64,000 nucleotides of DNA, taken from the NCBI GenBank assembly GCA_017643585.1, contig JAEPND010000001.1, positions 257,834 to 321,833 on the forward strand, in the 5' to 3' direction. Positions 47,759 to 56,793 of the stretch are shown here, piece by piece. The translations under genes and the position numbers were made by a program. Below the pieces are notes generated by a model. The model saw only the letters and a list, made by a program, of their open reading frames with translations, was not told the DNA's origin and ran no database searches. Position 1 is the stretch's first letter. Every line of letters starts with the position of its first letter. Source of the stretch: Maricaulis sp. (GTDB lineage: Bacteria; Pseudomonadota; Alphaproteobacteria; Caulobacterales; Maricaulaceae).

Positions 47759-49303
47759 ATGAAGAAAATGATGTTGGTAGCGGGTGCAAGCATGCTTGCA
47801 CTCAGCCTGACGTCGGGTGCCGCATTGGCGTCCGACCCGGAAACTGATGAGCGTATTGCAGACCTGGAAGCGCGGATTGCGCAGCTGGAAGAAACCAATC
47901 GCCGTCTGCTGGAATTCCTGGAATCGGGTCAGTCCGCCCCGGTCCAGAGCTCCACACCACACCACCAGCCGTCGCATGCGCCGGCTGAAACCCCGGCTCC
48001 ACAGCACCATGCAGCCCACCAGGCCGCGCATCACGCGGCACATCATGGTGAGGATGCAACGGGCGGATATGTCGGTCTGAGCTCGGAATACAGCTATCGC
48101 ATGCTGGATCACGCCGAAGGCGTGAACACGCGTCAGCTGGCTATCCTTCAGGCGATGCAGGATGGTGAGTTGAATAATCGCGTGACGCTGGGCGGCGGGC
48201 TGACGGTCCTGGCCAACTACCAGCGCTCGAACTCCGATACCAAGTTTGGCTGGCTGATGCGTCACCCGACCTCGGCGAACCAGATTGGTGAGGAAGTGTC
48301 AGAGTTTGTCGTGCATTCGGCCTCGCTGCAAACAACAGCGCGCCTGAGCGACAACATGACCGGCTATATCGAGCTGCTGTACAATCCGGAGCAGAGCTTC
48401 GGTTCGGGCACGATTACGGATCTGAACCGCAACCAGGTGCAGGTGCGCAAGGCCTTTGTCCTGTTTGGGGATCTCGACGAGACACCCTGGTATGCGGCCA
48501 TCGGCAAGATGGACACGCCTTTCGGCCTGCAGGACACGGTGAACCCGTTCACCAACTCGACCAATTGGCACTCCTTTGCCGGCCTCGCCTATGGCGGAAT
48601 GGTTGGATACTACAATAACGGTTTCCACGTCCGGGCCATGGGCATCCAGGGCGGTGCCCAGTTCCGCGCAGCCAACACGCCGGTTCAGGGTACGAATGTT
48701 CCGTCCCGCGTGAACAACTTCGCGATCGACGCCAACTACACGGCAGAACTGTCCAGCGACAGCACGCTGATGGTCGGTGCCAGCTATCAACACGGCTCGC
48801 CCTATTGTCAGGACTTCCCGGTCTTCCACTTCAACCCGTGTGCGGACAACAACCCGGCCTACTCCATCTATGGTCGACTGGTGGCCGGCAATTTCACCCT
48901 GCTGGGTGAATATGCGGCCACGACCGATGTCTGGCCGGGCTCGCGCAACCCGAACGCTCCGCTGGATGTTTTCGACGCGGTCGAGACCGAGTCCTTTGGT
49001 CTGGGCGGTCGGTATGACATGGATATCGGCGCCGAGAGCCCGCTGGCCGTGTCGTTCGAGTTCAGCCGCTTCATCGCAGGCGACGAAGGCGCGCCCTGGG
49101 AAGACCAGGACCAGTGGGTCGGTGGCCTCTCCTATTTTGTGACGCCATCGGTGAACCTGTTCGGTGAAGTCATTCACACCGAAGGCTGGGTTCCGCTCAA
49201 CTTCCTGTCCGGCGGCACGCCGGGCCTGCCGATCAACACGACATGGTCGGAAGCGGATGCGGAGACAAACGTCATCACGCTGGGTGTCCAGGCCGCTTTC
49301 TAG
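47759..49303 (+). CDS. Outer-membrane beta-barrel (LbtU/porin-like) with His-rich N-terminal linker
   Basis: The 514-residue product has a signal peptide (MKKMMLVAGASMLALSLTSG). A short coiled coil comes next (ERIADLEARIAQLEETNRRL, residues 31-50), then a Pro/Ala/His-rich linker with about fifteen histidines (residues about 67-100, HHAAHQAAHHAAHHGED). The rest is a beta-barrel of alternating strands with aromatic girdles (YIELLYNPEQSFGSGTI, YAAIGKMDTPFGLQDTV) and ends in the F of GVQAAF, the usual outer-membrane sorting signal. The plan resembles LbtU-type porins. The His-rich linker suggests a periplasmic metal-binding role; substrate is not known. It has its own terminator. Confidence 0.75.
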   Translation: MKKMMLVAGASMLALSLTSGAALASDPETDERIADLEARIAQLEETNRRLLEFLESGQSAPVQSSTPHHQPSHAPAETPAPQHHAAHQAAHHAAHHGEDATGGYVGLSSEYSYRMLDHAEGVNTRQLAILQAMQDGELNNRVTLGGGLTVLANYQRSNSDTKFGWLMRHPTSANQIGEEVSEFVVHSASLQTTARLSDNMTGYIELLYNPEQSFGSGTITDLNRNQVQVRKAFVLFGDLDETPWYAAIGKMDTPFGLQDTVNPFTNSTNWHSFAGLAYGGMVGYYNNGFHVRAMGIQGGAQFRAANTPVQGTNVPSRVNNFAIDANYTAELSSDSTLMVGASYQHGSPYCQDFPVFHFNPCADNNPAYSIYGRLVAGNFTLLGEYAATTDVWPGSRNPNAPLDVFDAVETESFGLGGRYDMDIGAESPLAVSFEFSRFIAGDEGAPWEDQDQWVGGLSYFVTPSVNLFGEVIHTEGWVPLNFLSGGTPGLPINTTWSEADAETNVITLGVQAAF

Positions 49304-49324
49304 GCCCGTCAGCTCCACAAACAG

Positions 49325-49356
49325 ACCCCGCTGGAGTCATCCGGCGGGGTTTTTTG
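49325..49356 (+). terminator. Intrinsic terminator of the porin gene
   Basis: CCCCGCTGG, a 6-base loop and CCGGCGGGG pair over nine positions (one G-T), followed by six Ts. It lies about 20 bases after the porin stop. Confidence 0.88.
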
Positions 49357-49372
49357 TTGGAGACCGGACATG

Positions 49373-49404
49373 AAAAAACCCCGCCAGCGCGAGCCGGCAG
49401 GGTT
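49373..49404 (-). terminator. Intrinsic terminator of pnp
   Basis: On the minus strand AACCCTGCCGGC, TCGC and GCTGGCGGGGTT form a 12-bp stem (two G-T pairs) and end in a T-run. It is 25 bases after the pnp stop. Confidence 0.88.
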
Positions 49405-49429
49405 TCTTGTTTGGTCAGCTTGAAGCGGC

Positions 49430-51568
49430 TTACGCCTCTTCGGAAGCGTCCTCGTCCTTGGTGATCTCTTCGCCAGATTCCTGGTCGACGATCTTCATGG
49501 ACAGGCGAACCTTGCCACGGTCATCAAAGCCGAGAAGCTTGACGAAGACTTCGTCACCTTCGGCGACGACATCGGACGGGTGCTTCACGCGCTCATTCTT
49601 CATCTGGGAGACGTGCACGAGGCCGTCTTTCGGACCGAAGAAGTTCACGAAGGCACCAAAGTCCATGACCTTGACGACCTTGCCCTTGTAGATCTGGCCT
49701 TCTTCCGGCTCAGCCGTCAGACCGTGGATCCAGTCGCGGGCGGCCTTGATCGAAGCTGCATCGGCAGATGCGATCTTGATCACGCCGTCATCATTGATGT
49801 CGACCTTGGCACCGGTGGTTTCAACGATCTCGCGGATGACCTTGCCGCCAGAACCGATAACGTCACGGATCTTGTCGGTCGGGATCTGCATGGTCTCGAT
49901 ACGCGGTGCGAACTCGCCGAGTTCCTCACGCGCGGTGTCGAGCGCCTTGGCCATCTCGTCAAGGATGTGCATGCGCCCACCCTTGGCCTGGTCCAGGGCC
50001 GTTTCCATGATGTCCTTGGTGATACCAGCGATCTTGATGTCCATCTGCAGCGAGGTGACACCTTCAGACGTGCCGGCAACCTTGAAGTCCATGTCGCCGA
50101 GGTGATCTTCATCACCCAGGATGTCGGACAGGACAGCAACGCCATCCGGATCCTTGATCAGGCCCATGGCGATACCGGAAACCGGACGCGTGATCGGAAC
50201 ACCCGCATCCATCATGGCCAGGGATGCACCACACACAGTCGCCATGGAGGACGAACCGTTGGACTCGGTGATCTCGGACACGAGACGGATGGTGTACGGG
50301 AAGTCTTCACCGGTCGGGATGACCGCACGAACCGCGCGCCATGCGAGCTTGCCGTGACCGATTTCACGACGGCCCGGAGCCAGGCGGAAGGAGGTTTCGC
50401 CGACAGAGTAGGGCGGGAAGTTGTAGTGGAGCATGAAGCGCTCCTTGTACGTTCCCGTCAGATCGTCGATGAACTGCTCGTCATCGCCCGTACCCAGGGT
50501 CGCAACGACCATGGCCTGGGTTTCACCACGCGTGAACAGGGCAGAACCGTGCGTACGCGGCAGGATACCGGCTTCAGAGACGATGGAGCGAACCTGGTCG
50601 AGGGAACGACCGTCGATACGCTTGCCGGTCTTGATGATGCCACCGCGAACAACGGAAGCTTCAACAGACTTGAGCACGTCCTTGAGAACGGTCTCTTCGA
50701 TACCGTCCGGGTTTTCCTCGGTCTGCAGCAGGGCTGCGACAGCCTTTTCCTTCGCTTCGCCAACCGCAGCGTAACGCTCGGTCTTCTCAACGATGGTGTA
50801 GGCCTTGGCGATGTCGTCGCCGACGAGCTCGCGAACCTTGGCTTCTTCGGCGGAATGATCTTCCGGCTCGTAGTCCCACGGCTCCTTGGCGGCTTTTTCA
50901 GCCAGGCGGATGATGGCGTCGAGCACAGGCTGGAAAGCCTCGTGACCGGCAACAACCGCGCCAAGCATGACTTCCTCGGAGAGCTCTTTCGCTTCCGATT
51001 CAACCATCATCACGGCATCAGCCGTACCGGCAACAACGAGGTCGAGATCGCTCTCGGCCATCTGGTCTACAGCCGGGTTGATGACGTACTCGCCATCGAT
51101 ATAGCCAACGCGCGCTGCACCGATCGGGCCCATGAAGGGCAGACCGGACAGGCACAGAGCCGCAGATGCGCCAACCATGCCGACAACATCCGGGTCATTT
51201 TCCATGTCGTGGGACAGAACCGTGATCATGACCTGGACTTCGTTCTTGAAGCCTTTCACGAACAGCGGGCGGATCGGACGGTCGATGAGACGAGACGTCA
51301 GGGTCTCTTTCTCGGTCGGGCGACCTTCGCGTTTAAAAAAGCCACCAGGAATCTTACCGGCGGCGAAGTATTTCTCTTGGTAATTAACGGTCAGCGGGAA
51401 GAAATCTGCTCCCGGCTTGACCTGTTTGACGCCAACGGCGGTAGCGAGAACCGTGGTCTCGCCATAGGTCACCATGACCGCGCCGTCTGCCTGTCGGGCG
51501 ACCCGCCCGGTTTCGATGGTGAGTGGGCGACCCGCCCACTCAATCGTTTCTTTTTGGATATCGAACAT
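49430..51568 (-). CDS. pnp: Polyribonucleotide nucleotidyltransferase
   Basis: The 712-residue product has two RNase PH domains ([19 protein letters not shown] at the start; [20 protein letters not shown] and [20 protein letters not shown] in the second), then KH ([20 protein letters not shown]) and S1 ([30 protein letters not shown]) RNA-binding domains. It degrades RNA 3' to 5' by phosphorolysis and is part of the degradosome. It is the last gene of the translation operon on this strand, after rpsO. Confidence 0.97.
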   Translation of the reverse strand: MFDIQKETIEWAGRPLTIETGRVARQADGAVMVTYGETTVLATAVGVKQVKPGADFFPLTVNYQEKYFAAGKIPGGFFKREGRPTEKETLTSRLIDRPIRPLFVKGFKNEVQVMITVLSHDMENDPDVVGMVGASAALCLSGLPFMGPIGAARVGYIDGEYVINPAVDQMAESDLDLVVAGTADAVMMVESEAKELSEEVMLGAVVAGHEAFQPVLDAIIRLAEKAAKEPWDYEPEDHSAEEAKVRELVGDDIAKAYTIVEKTERYAAVGEAKEKAVAALLQTEENPDGIEETVLKDVLKSVEASVVRGGIIKTGKRIDGRSLDQVRSIVSEAGILPRTHGSALFTRGETQAMVVATLGTGDDEQFIDDLTGTYKERFMLHYNFPPYSVGETSFRLAPGRREIGHGKLAWRAVRAVIPTGEDFPYTIRLVSEITESNGSSSMATVCGASLAMMDAGVPITRPVSGIAMGLIKDPDGVAVLSDILGDEDHLGDMDFKVAGTSEGVTSLQMDIKIAGITKDIMETALDQAKGGRMHILDEMAKALDTAREELGEFAPRIETMQIPTDKIRDVIGSGGKVIREIVETTGAKVDINDDGVIKIASADAASIKAARDWIHGLTAEPEEGQIYKGKVVKVMDFGAFVNFFGPKDGLVHVSQMKNERVKHPSDVVAEGDEVFVKLLGFDDRGKVRLSMKIVDQESGEEITKDEDASEEA

Positions 51569-51597
51569 ATCGTCTTTCGTACGGATAATGTCGCGGA

Positions 51598-51867
51598 TTA
51601 GCGGCGCAGACCGAGTTTCTCGATGATTGCCTTGTAACGCGCTTCGTCTTTCTTCTTCAGATAGTCGAGAAGGCGACGGCGCTGAGAGACCATTTTAAGA
51701 AGGCCGCGACGGGAGTGATTGTCCTTCTTGTGGGTCTTGAAGTGTTCCGTGAGGTTGGAAATGCGCTCGGACAGGATAGCAACCTGTACTTCCGGCGAGC
51801 CGGTATCACCATTGCCACGGGCGTGTTCAGAAATAAGTGCAGTTTTGCGCTCAGCTTCAATCGACAT
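51598..51867 (-). CDS. rpsO: 30S ribosomal protein S15
   Basis: An 89-residue S15 protein: [59 protein letters not shown] and [18 protein letters not shown]. It binds 16S rRNA early in 30S assembly. Its position between truB and pnp is the usual one; in many bacteria S15 represses its own synthesis. Confidence 0.97.
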   Translation of the reverse strand: MSIEAERKTALISEHARGNGDTGSPEVQVAILSERISNLTEHFKTHKKDNHSRRGLLKMVSQRRRLLDYLKKKDEARYKAIIEKLGLRR

Positions 51868-51893
51868 CGGATTCTCCTAAAAGTCGTGTGGCC

Positions 51894-52850
51894 CTATGGA
51901 GCCAGATTAAAAACGCGCGAAGGCTGGAACTGCCCGGCCTTCGCATCGCCCAGTGCCACTGCGATCCCGTTGTTCTCGGCGAGAACCAGGAAGGTGCAAT
52001 CCTTGCCCGCAATCGACAGCGGGCGTCGTTGCTCCTTCAGGTCTTGCGCGATACGCGGGAGCAGGACGATTGAGCGTCCTTGCTTCAGTTGGAAAGTCTC
52101 GTCGTCGGTCACGGCCAGCGCCGGGATGTCGTCCAGCGCGGTCTGAACCGGGAGCAAGGCTTCCGAAGCGGCGCCCTTATGGGCCATTTCTTCCAGTTCG
52201 TCCAGCTTTATGGACTCCTCTTCCGAGAAGGATCCCACCTCGGTGCGACGCAGTTCAATGATGTGGCCTTCCGTGCCCAGGGCGTGACCCAGGTCGCGGG
52301 CCAGAGAGCGCACATAAGCCCCCTTGCCACACCGCATCTCGAAAACCGCGACATCCGCGCTTCGAACCTCGATAAGCTTCAGAGATTCAATGTAAATCGG
52401 TCGCGGCTCCAATTCGACCGTTTCGCCATCACGGGCCAGGTCATAGGCCCGCTCACCATCCACCTTGATCGCGGAGTAAGCCGGCGGCACCTGTTCGATA
52501 TCGCCAATGAACTGGTCCAGCACGGCTTCGATATGAGCAGGATCCGGACGGATCTCGGAGGTCGCGACCACCTTGCCCTCTGCGTCCAGCGTATCCGTGC
52601 GCTCACCCCAGCGGACCGCAAACCGGTAAGCCTTCTCGCCCTCCATCGCGAACGGAACGGTCTTTGTCGCCTCGCCCAGTGCGATCGGCAAAATGCCCGT
52701 CGCCAGCGGATCCAGCGTGCCGGCATGTCCGGCCTTGTTCGCATCGAACAGGCGACGCACGGCGGAAACCGCCTGCGTCGAGGTCATGTCATAGGGTTTG
52801 TCCAGGATGACCCAGCCGTGGATCGGCAGGCCCTTTTTGCGTCGCGCCAT
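51894..52850 (-). CDS. truB: tRNA pseudouridine-55 synthase
   Basis: The ATG at 52850 ([20 protein letters not shown]) is favoured over 52868. The 318-residue product has the catalytic aspartate in [18 protein letters not shown], and [19 protein letters not shown]-type strands plus [16 protein letters not shown]. The start of its C-terminal RNA-binding part is [13 protein letters not shown]. It makes psi-55 in the T loop. The expected neighbour rbfA is not directly upstream: a plus-strand hydrolase gene lies between. Confidence 0.95.
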   Translation of the reverse strand: MARRKKGLPIHGWVILDKPYDMTSTQAVSAVRRLFDANKAGHAGTLDPLATGILPIALGEATKTVPFAMEGEKAYRFAVRWGERTDTLDAEGKVVATSEIRPDPAHIEAVLDQFIGDIEQVPPAYSAIKVDGERAYDLARDGETVELEPRPIYIESLKLIEVRSADVAVFEMRCGKGAYVRSLARDLGHALGTEGHIIELRRTEVGSFSEEESIKLDELEEMAHKGAASEALLPVQTALDDIPALAVTDDETFQLKQGRSIVLLPRIAQDLKEQRRPLSIAGKDCTFLVLAENNGIAVALGDAKAGQFQPSRVFNLAP

Positions 52851-53028
52851 GAGTATACCTTTTCTCATCCCGGGGATCGGACCCGGCCAAGCAAGTCGCG
52901 CTGTGTATTGGATCGGGCGCCGGTCCGCAAGCCGCCGCTCCGCTCATCGTTTAAAAGCACCCGCCCGTGGAAACCGGCTTGTTCTCTGAAAGCCCACCGG
53001 ACTAGGTGTTGGAGGCAAGGAGACCTGT

Positions 53029-54378
53029 ATGATTCGCACTTCGCTGTTCGCCGTGCTGATGGTGCTGACCCCGATGACTGCCGCAGCGCAGGACGCCGGT
53101 GTCAGCGCTCGACTGCGCGCCTATTTCGAGCCCCTGGCCGAGACGCGGGATTTTTCCGGCGTGATTGCCGTGCGCCAGGGCGAAGATCTGATCAGCTATG
53201 AGCGTTTTGGCTATGCGGACTGGGAAACCGGTGCACAATTCACACCTCAAACCGCCTTCCCGGTCGGCTCCGTAACCAAAAGCCTGACCGCAGGCTTGAT
53301 CCTGCAGATGAGCCGCGAGGGAAAACTCGATCTGGATGCCCAGGTTCGTCAGTATATTCCCGAGCTTGATACGGGCTTCACCGCAACCGTCGCGGACGTC
53401 TTGTTTCATCGCGCGGGACTTCCCCGCGATTTCCCGGAGGGCGTGCTCAGCGACACACGGTCCGCTGCGGTGATCCAGTGGCTCAACACCGGGCTGGAAT
53501 TCCAGCCCGGGCCGCATGCGGAGGCCTATTCCAATATTGGCTACAGCCTGCTTGCCATCCTGGCTGAACGCGCTGGCCAGGGACGCTTCGAGACACTCGT
53601 CACGCTGCAGGTTCTGGTGCCGCTGGGCATGACGGACTCTCGGCTCTCGAGAACGCCCCGCCCGCTCGATCTGACCGGATATGCACCGGGTCCGGCACCA
53701 CTTGACCTGCGCCCGCCGATGCAGGCCGATCCAGGCTTTGGCGCCAGCGGGCTGGTCACCACCGTCGATGATTTGATGCGTCTTGCGCGCGCTGTTGCCT
53801 CACGCGAGCTGGACCTGTTTCAGGATGATGGCAGCCTGGTCGGCAGTTTCTCGGTTCGCACTTTGAACGGTTCGGTCATCTACACCATCCAGGGCAGTGT
53901 CCCCGGCTTTTCAGGCGGCGTATCCATTCTCCCGGAACAGGATCTGACCATCGCCTATGCGACCAATGTCGAGTCCTATTCCAACTGGGGAATTCGCGAT
54001 GTCCTGCACCGCCTGGTCCTCGATCAGCCGGTCCCGCCCGCCCCCGTTCGCCAGCCCACCTATCCGCTGGCAGACGCGCATCGCGGCCTGATTGGCCGCT
54101 ATCAGGAGACCGCGTTTGGGCCAGCTGAAATCTCGCAGACTGAAGACGGTCTGGAATTGACCCTGCTGGAACCGGGTTGGCGCTTTTATCTCACCCCCCA
54201 GCTGGAGGGTGCGGTGCTGTGGCGGACCTTCAATGTCCACCTGGCACCCCTCCGCGATGAAGCGGGTCAACTGACAGGGCTCACCGCGACCCAGGCCATG
54301 TTGGGTCAGGACCCGGAAATCTCGACCTGGCAACGCGATAGACCGCCCGCCTCGCCGGTCGCACCGGTCAATCAGTAA
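53029..54378 (+). CDS. Exported beta-lactamase-fold serine hydrolase inserted between truB and rbfA
   Basis: The 449-residue product has a signal peptide (LFAVLMVLTPMTAAAQ). Its nucleophile motif SVTK (S81, K84) and second motif YSNIGYSLLA belong to the class C beta-lactamase-like hydrolases (DD-peptidase or esterase type). FSGGVSILPEQ lies near the end of the catalytic core, and a C-terminal extra domain of about 100 residues (from about residue 350) resembles the lipocalin-like tail of some family members. It is on the opposite strand to the translation operon and stops next to the rbfA stop. It is distinct from the hydrolase at 29438. Confidence 0.85.
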   Translation: MIRTSLFAVLMVLTPMTAAAQDAGVSARLRAYFEPLAETRDFSGVIAVRQGEDLISYERFGYADWETGAQFTPQTAFPVGSVTKSLTAGLILQMSREGKLDLDAQVRQYIPELDTGFTATVADVLFHRAGLPRDFPEGVLSDTRSAAVIQWLNTGLEFQPGPHAEAYSNIGYSLLAILAERAGQGRFETLVTLQVLVPLGMTDSRLSRTPRPLDLTGYAPGPAPLDLRPPMQADPGFGASGLVTTVDDLMRLARAVASRELDLFQDDGSLVGSFSVRTLNGSVIYTIQGSVPGFSGGVSILPEQDLTIAYATNVESYSNWGIRDVLHRLVLDQPVPPAPVRQPTYPLADAHRGLIGRYQETAFGPAEISQTEDGLELTLLEPGWRFYLTPQLEGAVLWRTFNVHLAPLRDEAGQLTGLTATQAMLGQDPEISTWQRDRPPASPVAPVNQ

Positions 54379-54786
54379 TCAGGCGTCGTCCGGGTCGTCC
54401 CGCAAGTCCTGGGTGACCTCCGGCCGCGACAACAGGGCATCGACCTCGCTGGCCGTGTCAAAACTGTTGTCGGCGTGGAAATGCAGCTCCGGCGTGAACT
54501 TCATATCGATCTGGCGTCCCAGGCGGCCACGCAGGAAGCCGGCCGTCTTGTTCAGGGCCGTCGCCAACGCCTTGGCGTCTCCCTGTCCCAGCGGTGCGAC
54601 ATAGACCTTGGCAGAGCGCAGATCCGGGCTTGGACGAACTTCGGTCACCGAGATCAGGACAGATTCCAGCGCCGGATCCCGCAGGCCCTCCCGGGCAAGG
54701 ATGTCGACCAGGGCATGACGGATCAGCTCCCCCGCACGCAATTGTCGCTGGGAAGGACCTTTGGAATTGTCGAAGCGTTTAGCCAT
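54379..54786 (-). CDS. rbfA: Ribosome-binding factor A
   Basis: The ATG at 54786 (MAKRFDNSKGPSQRQLRAGE) is the start; the frame to 54849 is not used. The 135-residue protein has the RbfA KH-like fold: LIRHALVDILAREGLRDPAL, then SVLISVTEVRPSPDLRSAKV and LGRQIDMKFTPELHFHAD. It binds the 30S subunit during maturation and cold adaptation. It stands between the two inserted plus-strand groups, so it must have its own promoter or rely on antisense read-through. Confidence 0.94.
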   Translation of the reverse strand: MAKRFDNSKGPSQRQLRAGELIRHALVDILAREGLRDPALESVLISVTEVRPSPDLRSAKVYVAPLGQGDAKALATALNKTAGFLRGRLGRQIDMKFTPELHFHADNSFDTASEVDALLSRPEVTQDLRDDPDDA

Positions 54787-54965
54787 TTCAGAAGCGCCTT
54801 TGTGCAAGGCGCGGGGGTTTACGCCTCTCGGCGCCAACTTGCAAGTCATGCCTGGGGATTATCCCTTCACAGACCGGATTCATCACTCTGGTGGGTGAGG
54901 GCTCTGGTCATGACAGTAACGGATTGCCTAGGGGGTCGGTTCACGCGTTGAAACAGGAGCTCACC

Positions 54966-55460
54966 ATGGACCTCATCACATTTGCCAGCCTGTCCGTCAT
55001 CCTGGTCGCCCAGGAAGCGCCGGATACAAGGCCGTCTGACGCCGAGACAGTCGCACGCGACTATATGGCTGCCTATTCGGAGATGGACCTTGATCGTATG
55101 GAGCACTTCCTGTCGGAAGACGCGGTGTTTACCGATCGCACCGCACTGGGCGAAGATGTGGGTCCGGACGGGCTGATGTATGAAAGCCGTGACGCCGCGA
55201 TGGGCATGCTTCGGGAATTTGACGCGCAGTATCAACCCATCGAACTCGGCTTCGTCTGGGACACGATCTATGAGAGCAATGGGCGGGTGGTCTTCATGGG
55301 CCATGTCAATGCGCTCTACCCGACCCAGGACGCCTCGCAGAATTATCGCTGGCGCGCGGAACAGGTCACCGTCATCACGGTTCGCGACGGGCAGGTAATT
55401 CGCCACCAGGACTTCGCGAACTACGCAAATCCGCAGCGCGGATTGGTCCCAGCGAACTAG
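54966..55460 (+). CDS. Exported NTF2-like protein, copy 1 of 3
   Basis: The ATG at 54966 follows AGGAG. The 164-residue product has a short hydrophobic N-terminus (LITFASLSVILVAQEA). The SnoaL/NTF2-like domain follows: ETVARDYMAAYSEMDLDRME, then HFLSEDAVFTDRT, a helix, YESNGRVVFMGHVNALYP and VTVITVRDGQVIRHQDFANY. It is one of three consecutive exported NTF2-like genes placed between rbfA and infB. Such folds bind small molecules or catalyse simple isomerisations; no active site can be assigned. A remarkable shared tail is H-x-D-F/Y-x-N/G-Y. Confidence 0.78.
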   Translation: MDLITFASLSVILVAQEAPDTRPSDAETVARDYMAAYSEMDLDRMEHFLSEDAVFTDRTALGEDVGPDGLMYESRDAAMGMLREFDAQYQPIELGFVWDTIYESNGRVVFMGHVNALYPTQDASQNYRWRAEQVTVITVRDGQVIRHQDFANYANPQRGLVPAN

Positions 55461-55482
55461 GGCGAACCAGCCAAGCCACTGC

Positions 55483-55513
55483 AATTTCATCCCAATTTCA
55501 TCCCATTCATCCC
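55483..55513 (+). repeat. Three short direct repeats before the second NTF2-like gene
   Basis: AATTTCATCCC is repeated exactly at 55483 and 55494, followed by ATTCATCCC at 55505. The 11-bp spacing equals one helical turn, so a regulator could bind one face. Alternatively it is a simple tandem duplication. Confidence 0.45.
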
Positions 55514-55636
55514 TCGGAGTTGCCATCTCGTCCCTTCGTGGGGGTCGTGCACTTCCCTCACCGCCCTTGCCGATGGAAAACAGTTCCAACGCGACGGCGA
55601 GGGGCTGACGCGCACACTGATCGAGTGACGAGTTCG

Positions 55637-56116
55637 ATGTTGAATCTGCTGACACTGACGACCGCAGTGCTCGCAAATGCGGGCCTCGCCGCTGACCAGC
55701 CTGCTGGCAGCATCGAGATCGCACAGGCGTATATCGCTGCGTATGAACGGCAGGACTTCGAGGCCATGCGAGAATTCATGGCCGACGATGCCGTCTTCAC
55801 CGACCCGACCTCATTCGATCTTGCCTTCGTCCGGGAGCCCATTCACTGGACGGGAGCCGATGAGATCCTGGCCGGAGTTTCTGCCTGGAATGTAGCACGG
55901 GGCGAATACCACCTTGATCGCGTCTACGAAGCGGCCGGCCGTGTTGTGTTCGACGCCAGCATGGACGTGTTCTACGCGACCTCGGAGGGAGAACGTGGTT
56001 TTCGCTACCCGATCGTCACCATCGTGACGGTGGAGAACGGACTCGTGACCGAACACCGTGACTATACGGGCTTCAACGATATGGCTCCAATTCTAGATGC
56101 GGAGACAAATCAATGA
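55637..56116 (+). CDS. Exported NTF2-like protein, copy 2 of 3
   Basis: The 159-residue product starts at the ATG at 55637 with a leader (MLNLLTLTTAVLANAGLAAD). The NTF2-like pattern is SIEIAQAYIAAYERQDFEAM, REFMADDAVFTDPTSF, RVYEAAGRVVFDASMDVFYA, then TIVTVENGLVTEHRDYTGF. It matches copies 1 and 3 by position. The ribosome site is weak. Its stop overlaps the third gene by 4 bases (ATGA), so copies 2 and 3 are translationally coupled. Confidence 0.78.
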   Translation: MLNLLTLTTAVLANAGLAADQPAGSIEIAQAYIAAYERQDFEAMREFMADDAVFTDPTSFDLAFVREPIHWTGADEILAGVSAWNVARGEYHLDRVYEAAGRVVFDASMDVFYATSEGERGFRYPIVTIVTVENGLVTEHRDYTGFNDMAPILDAETNQ

Positions 56117-56610
56117 CCCGACCGCTCACCCTCGCCGTCGCAGCACTGATGTTTTCCGGTGCCAGCCATGCCCAGGAACCGGCCGAGATCGCCCGCGCCT
56201 ATTTCGACGCCTATTCGACCATGAATATAGAGCGCATGGAGTCCCTGCTGGCTGAGGACGCGGTGTTCTCGGATCGCGGCAGTTTCGACGTCCCGGGCGG
56301 GCCCTACCACTACGAAGGGCGTGAAGCGATTATCGCGGCGCTGACCCAGTTCCAGGATCAGTGGGGTCTTTACGCCCTGAACTATGAGCTGAGCCTTGAA
56401 CATGAAGCGTCCGGCCAGGCCGTCTATGGCGGCCAGGTCGAGGCACGCTGGCGCATGCAGGACGGTCGCGACCGGGTCTGGCGCGGTGACATCGTGACCA
56501 CGGTCCGTGTTCGCGATGGTGAAGTTATCGAGCATCTCGACCTGCCGGACTATGGCGGCGGAGAGATGAGCATTGAAGAGGTTACTGAGCCTGCGCCAGC
56601 AGCTCAGTAA
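56113..56610 (+). CDS. Exported NTF2-like protein, copy 3 of 3
   Basis: The 165-residue product has a signal peptide (LTLAVAALMFSGASHAQ), then EIARAYFDAYSTMNIERMES, LLAEDAVFSDRGSFDVPG, HEASGQAVYGGQVEARWRM and TTVRVRDGEVIEHLDLPDYG. It aligns with copies 1 and 2 block by block, including the A-V-F-T/S-D motif and the terminal H-x-D. Overlap with copy 2 shows joint translation. All three are presumably periplasmic. Confidence 0.78.
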   Translation: MTRPLTLAVAALMFSGASHAQEPAEIARAYFDAYSTMNIERMESLLAEDAVFSDRGSFDVPGGPYHYEGREAIIAALTQFQDQWGLYALNYELSLEHEASGQAVYGGQVEARWRMQDGRDRVWRGDIVTTVRVRDGEVIEHLDLPDYGGGEMSIEEVTEPAPAAQ

Positions 56611-56738
56611 TGGATCGAGGACCTGTGACGCCTTTTTTCAGCCCGAGCATTCCTGGCTGATCTGGTCTTCGATCCAATGATCTTCTGCGGAATATCCCCC
56701 TCGAGTCGACATCCCTCTCGAGTTTAACGCAGAAGTAC

Positions 56739-56766
56739 AAAAAAGGGCGGCCCCGCGGGCCGCCCT
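56739..56766 (-). terminator. Intrinsic terminator of infB
   Basis: On the minus strand AGGGCGGCCC, GCG and GGGCCGCCCT form a GC-rich stem followed by six Ts. It lies about 30 bases after the infB stop, so transcription from nusA-infB ends here and does not continue to rbfA. Confidence 0.88.
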
Positions 56767-56793
56767 CCCTTGTTTCCAGAACAGGTCCGAGGC

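Noticed and set aside
49580-51601. 673-codon plus-strand frame opposite pnp
   Set aside because: Antisense to PNPase with full domain set; repetitive Asp/Arg/His/Gly composition and no family motif.
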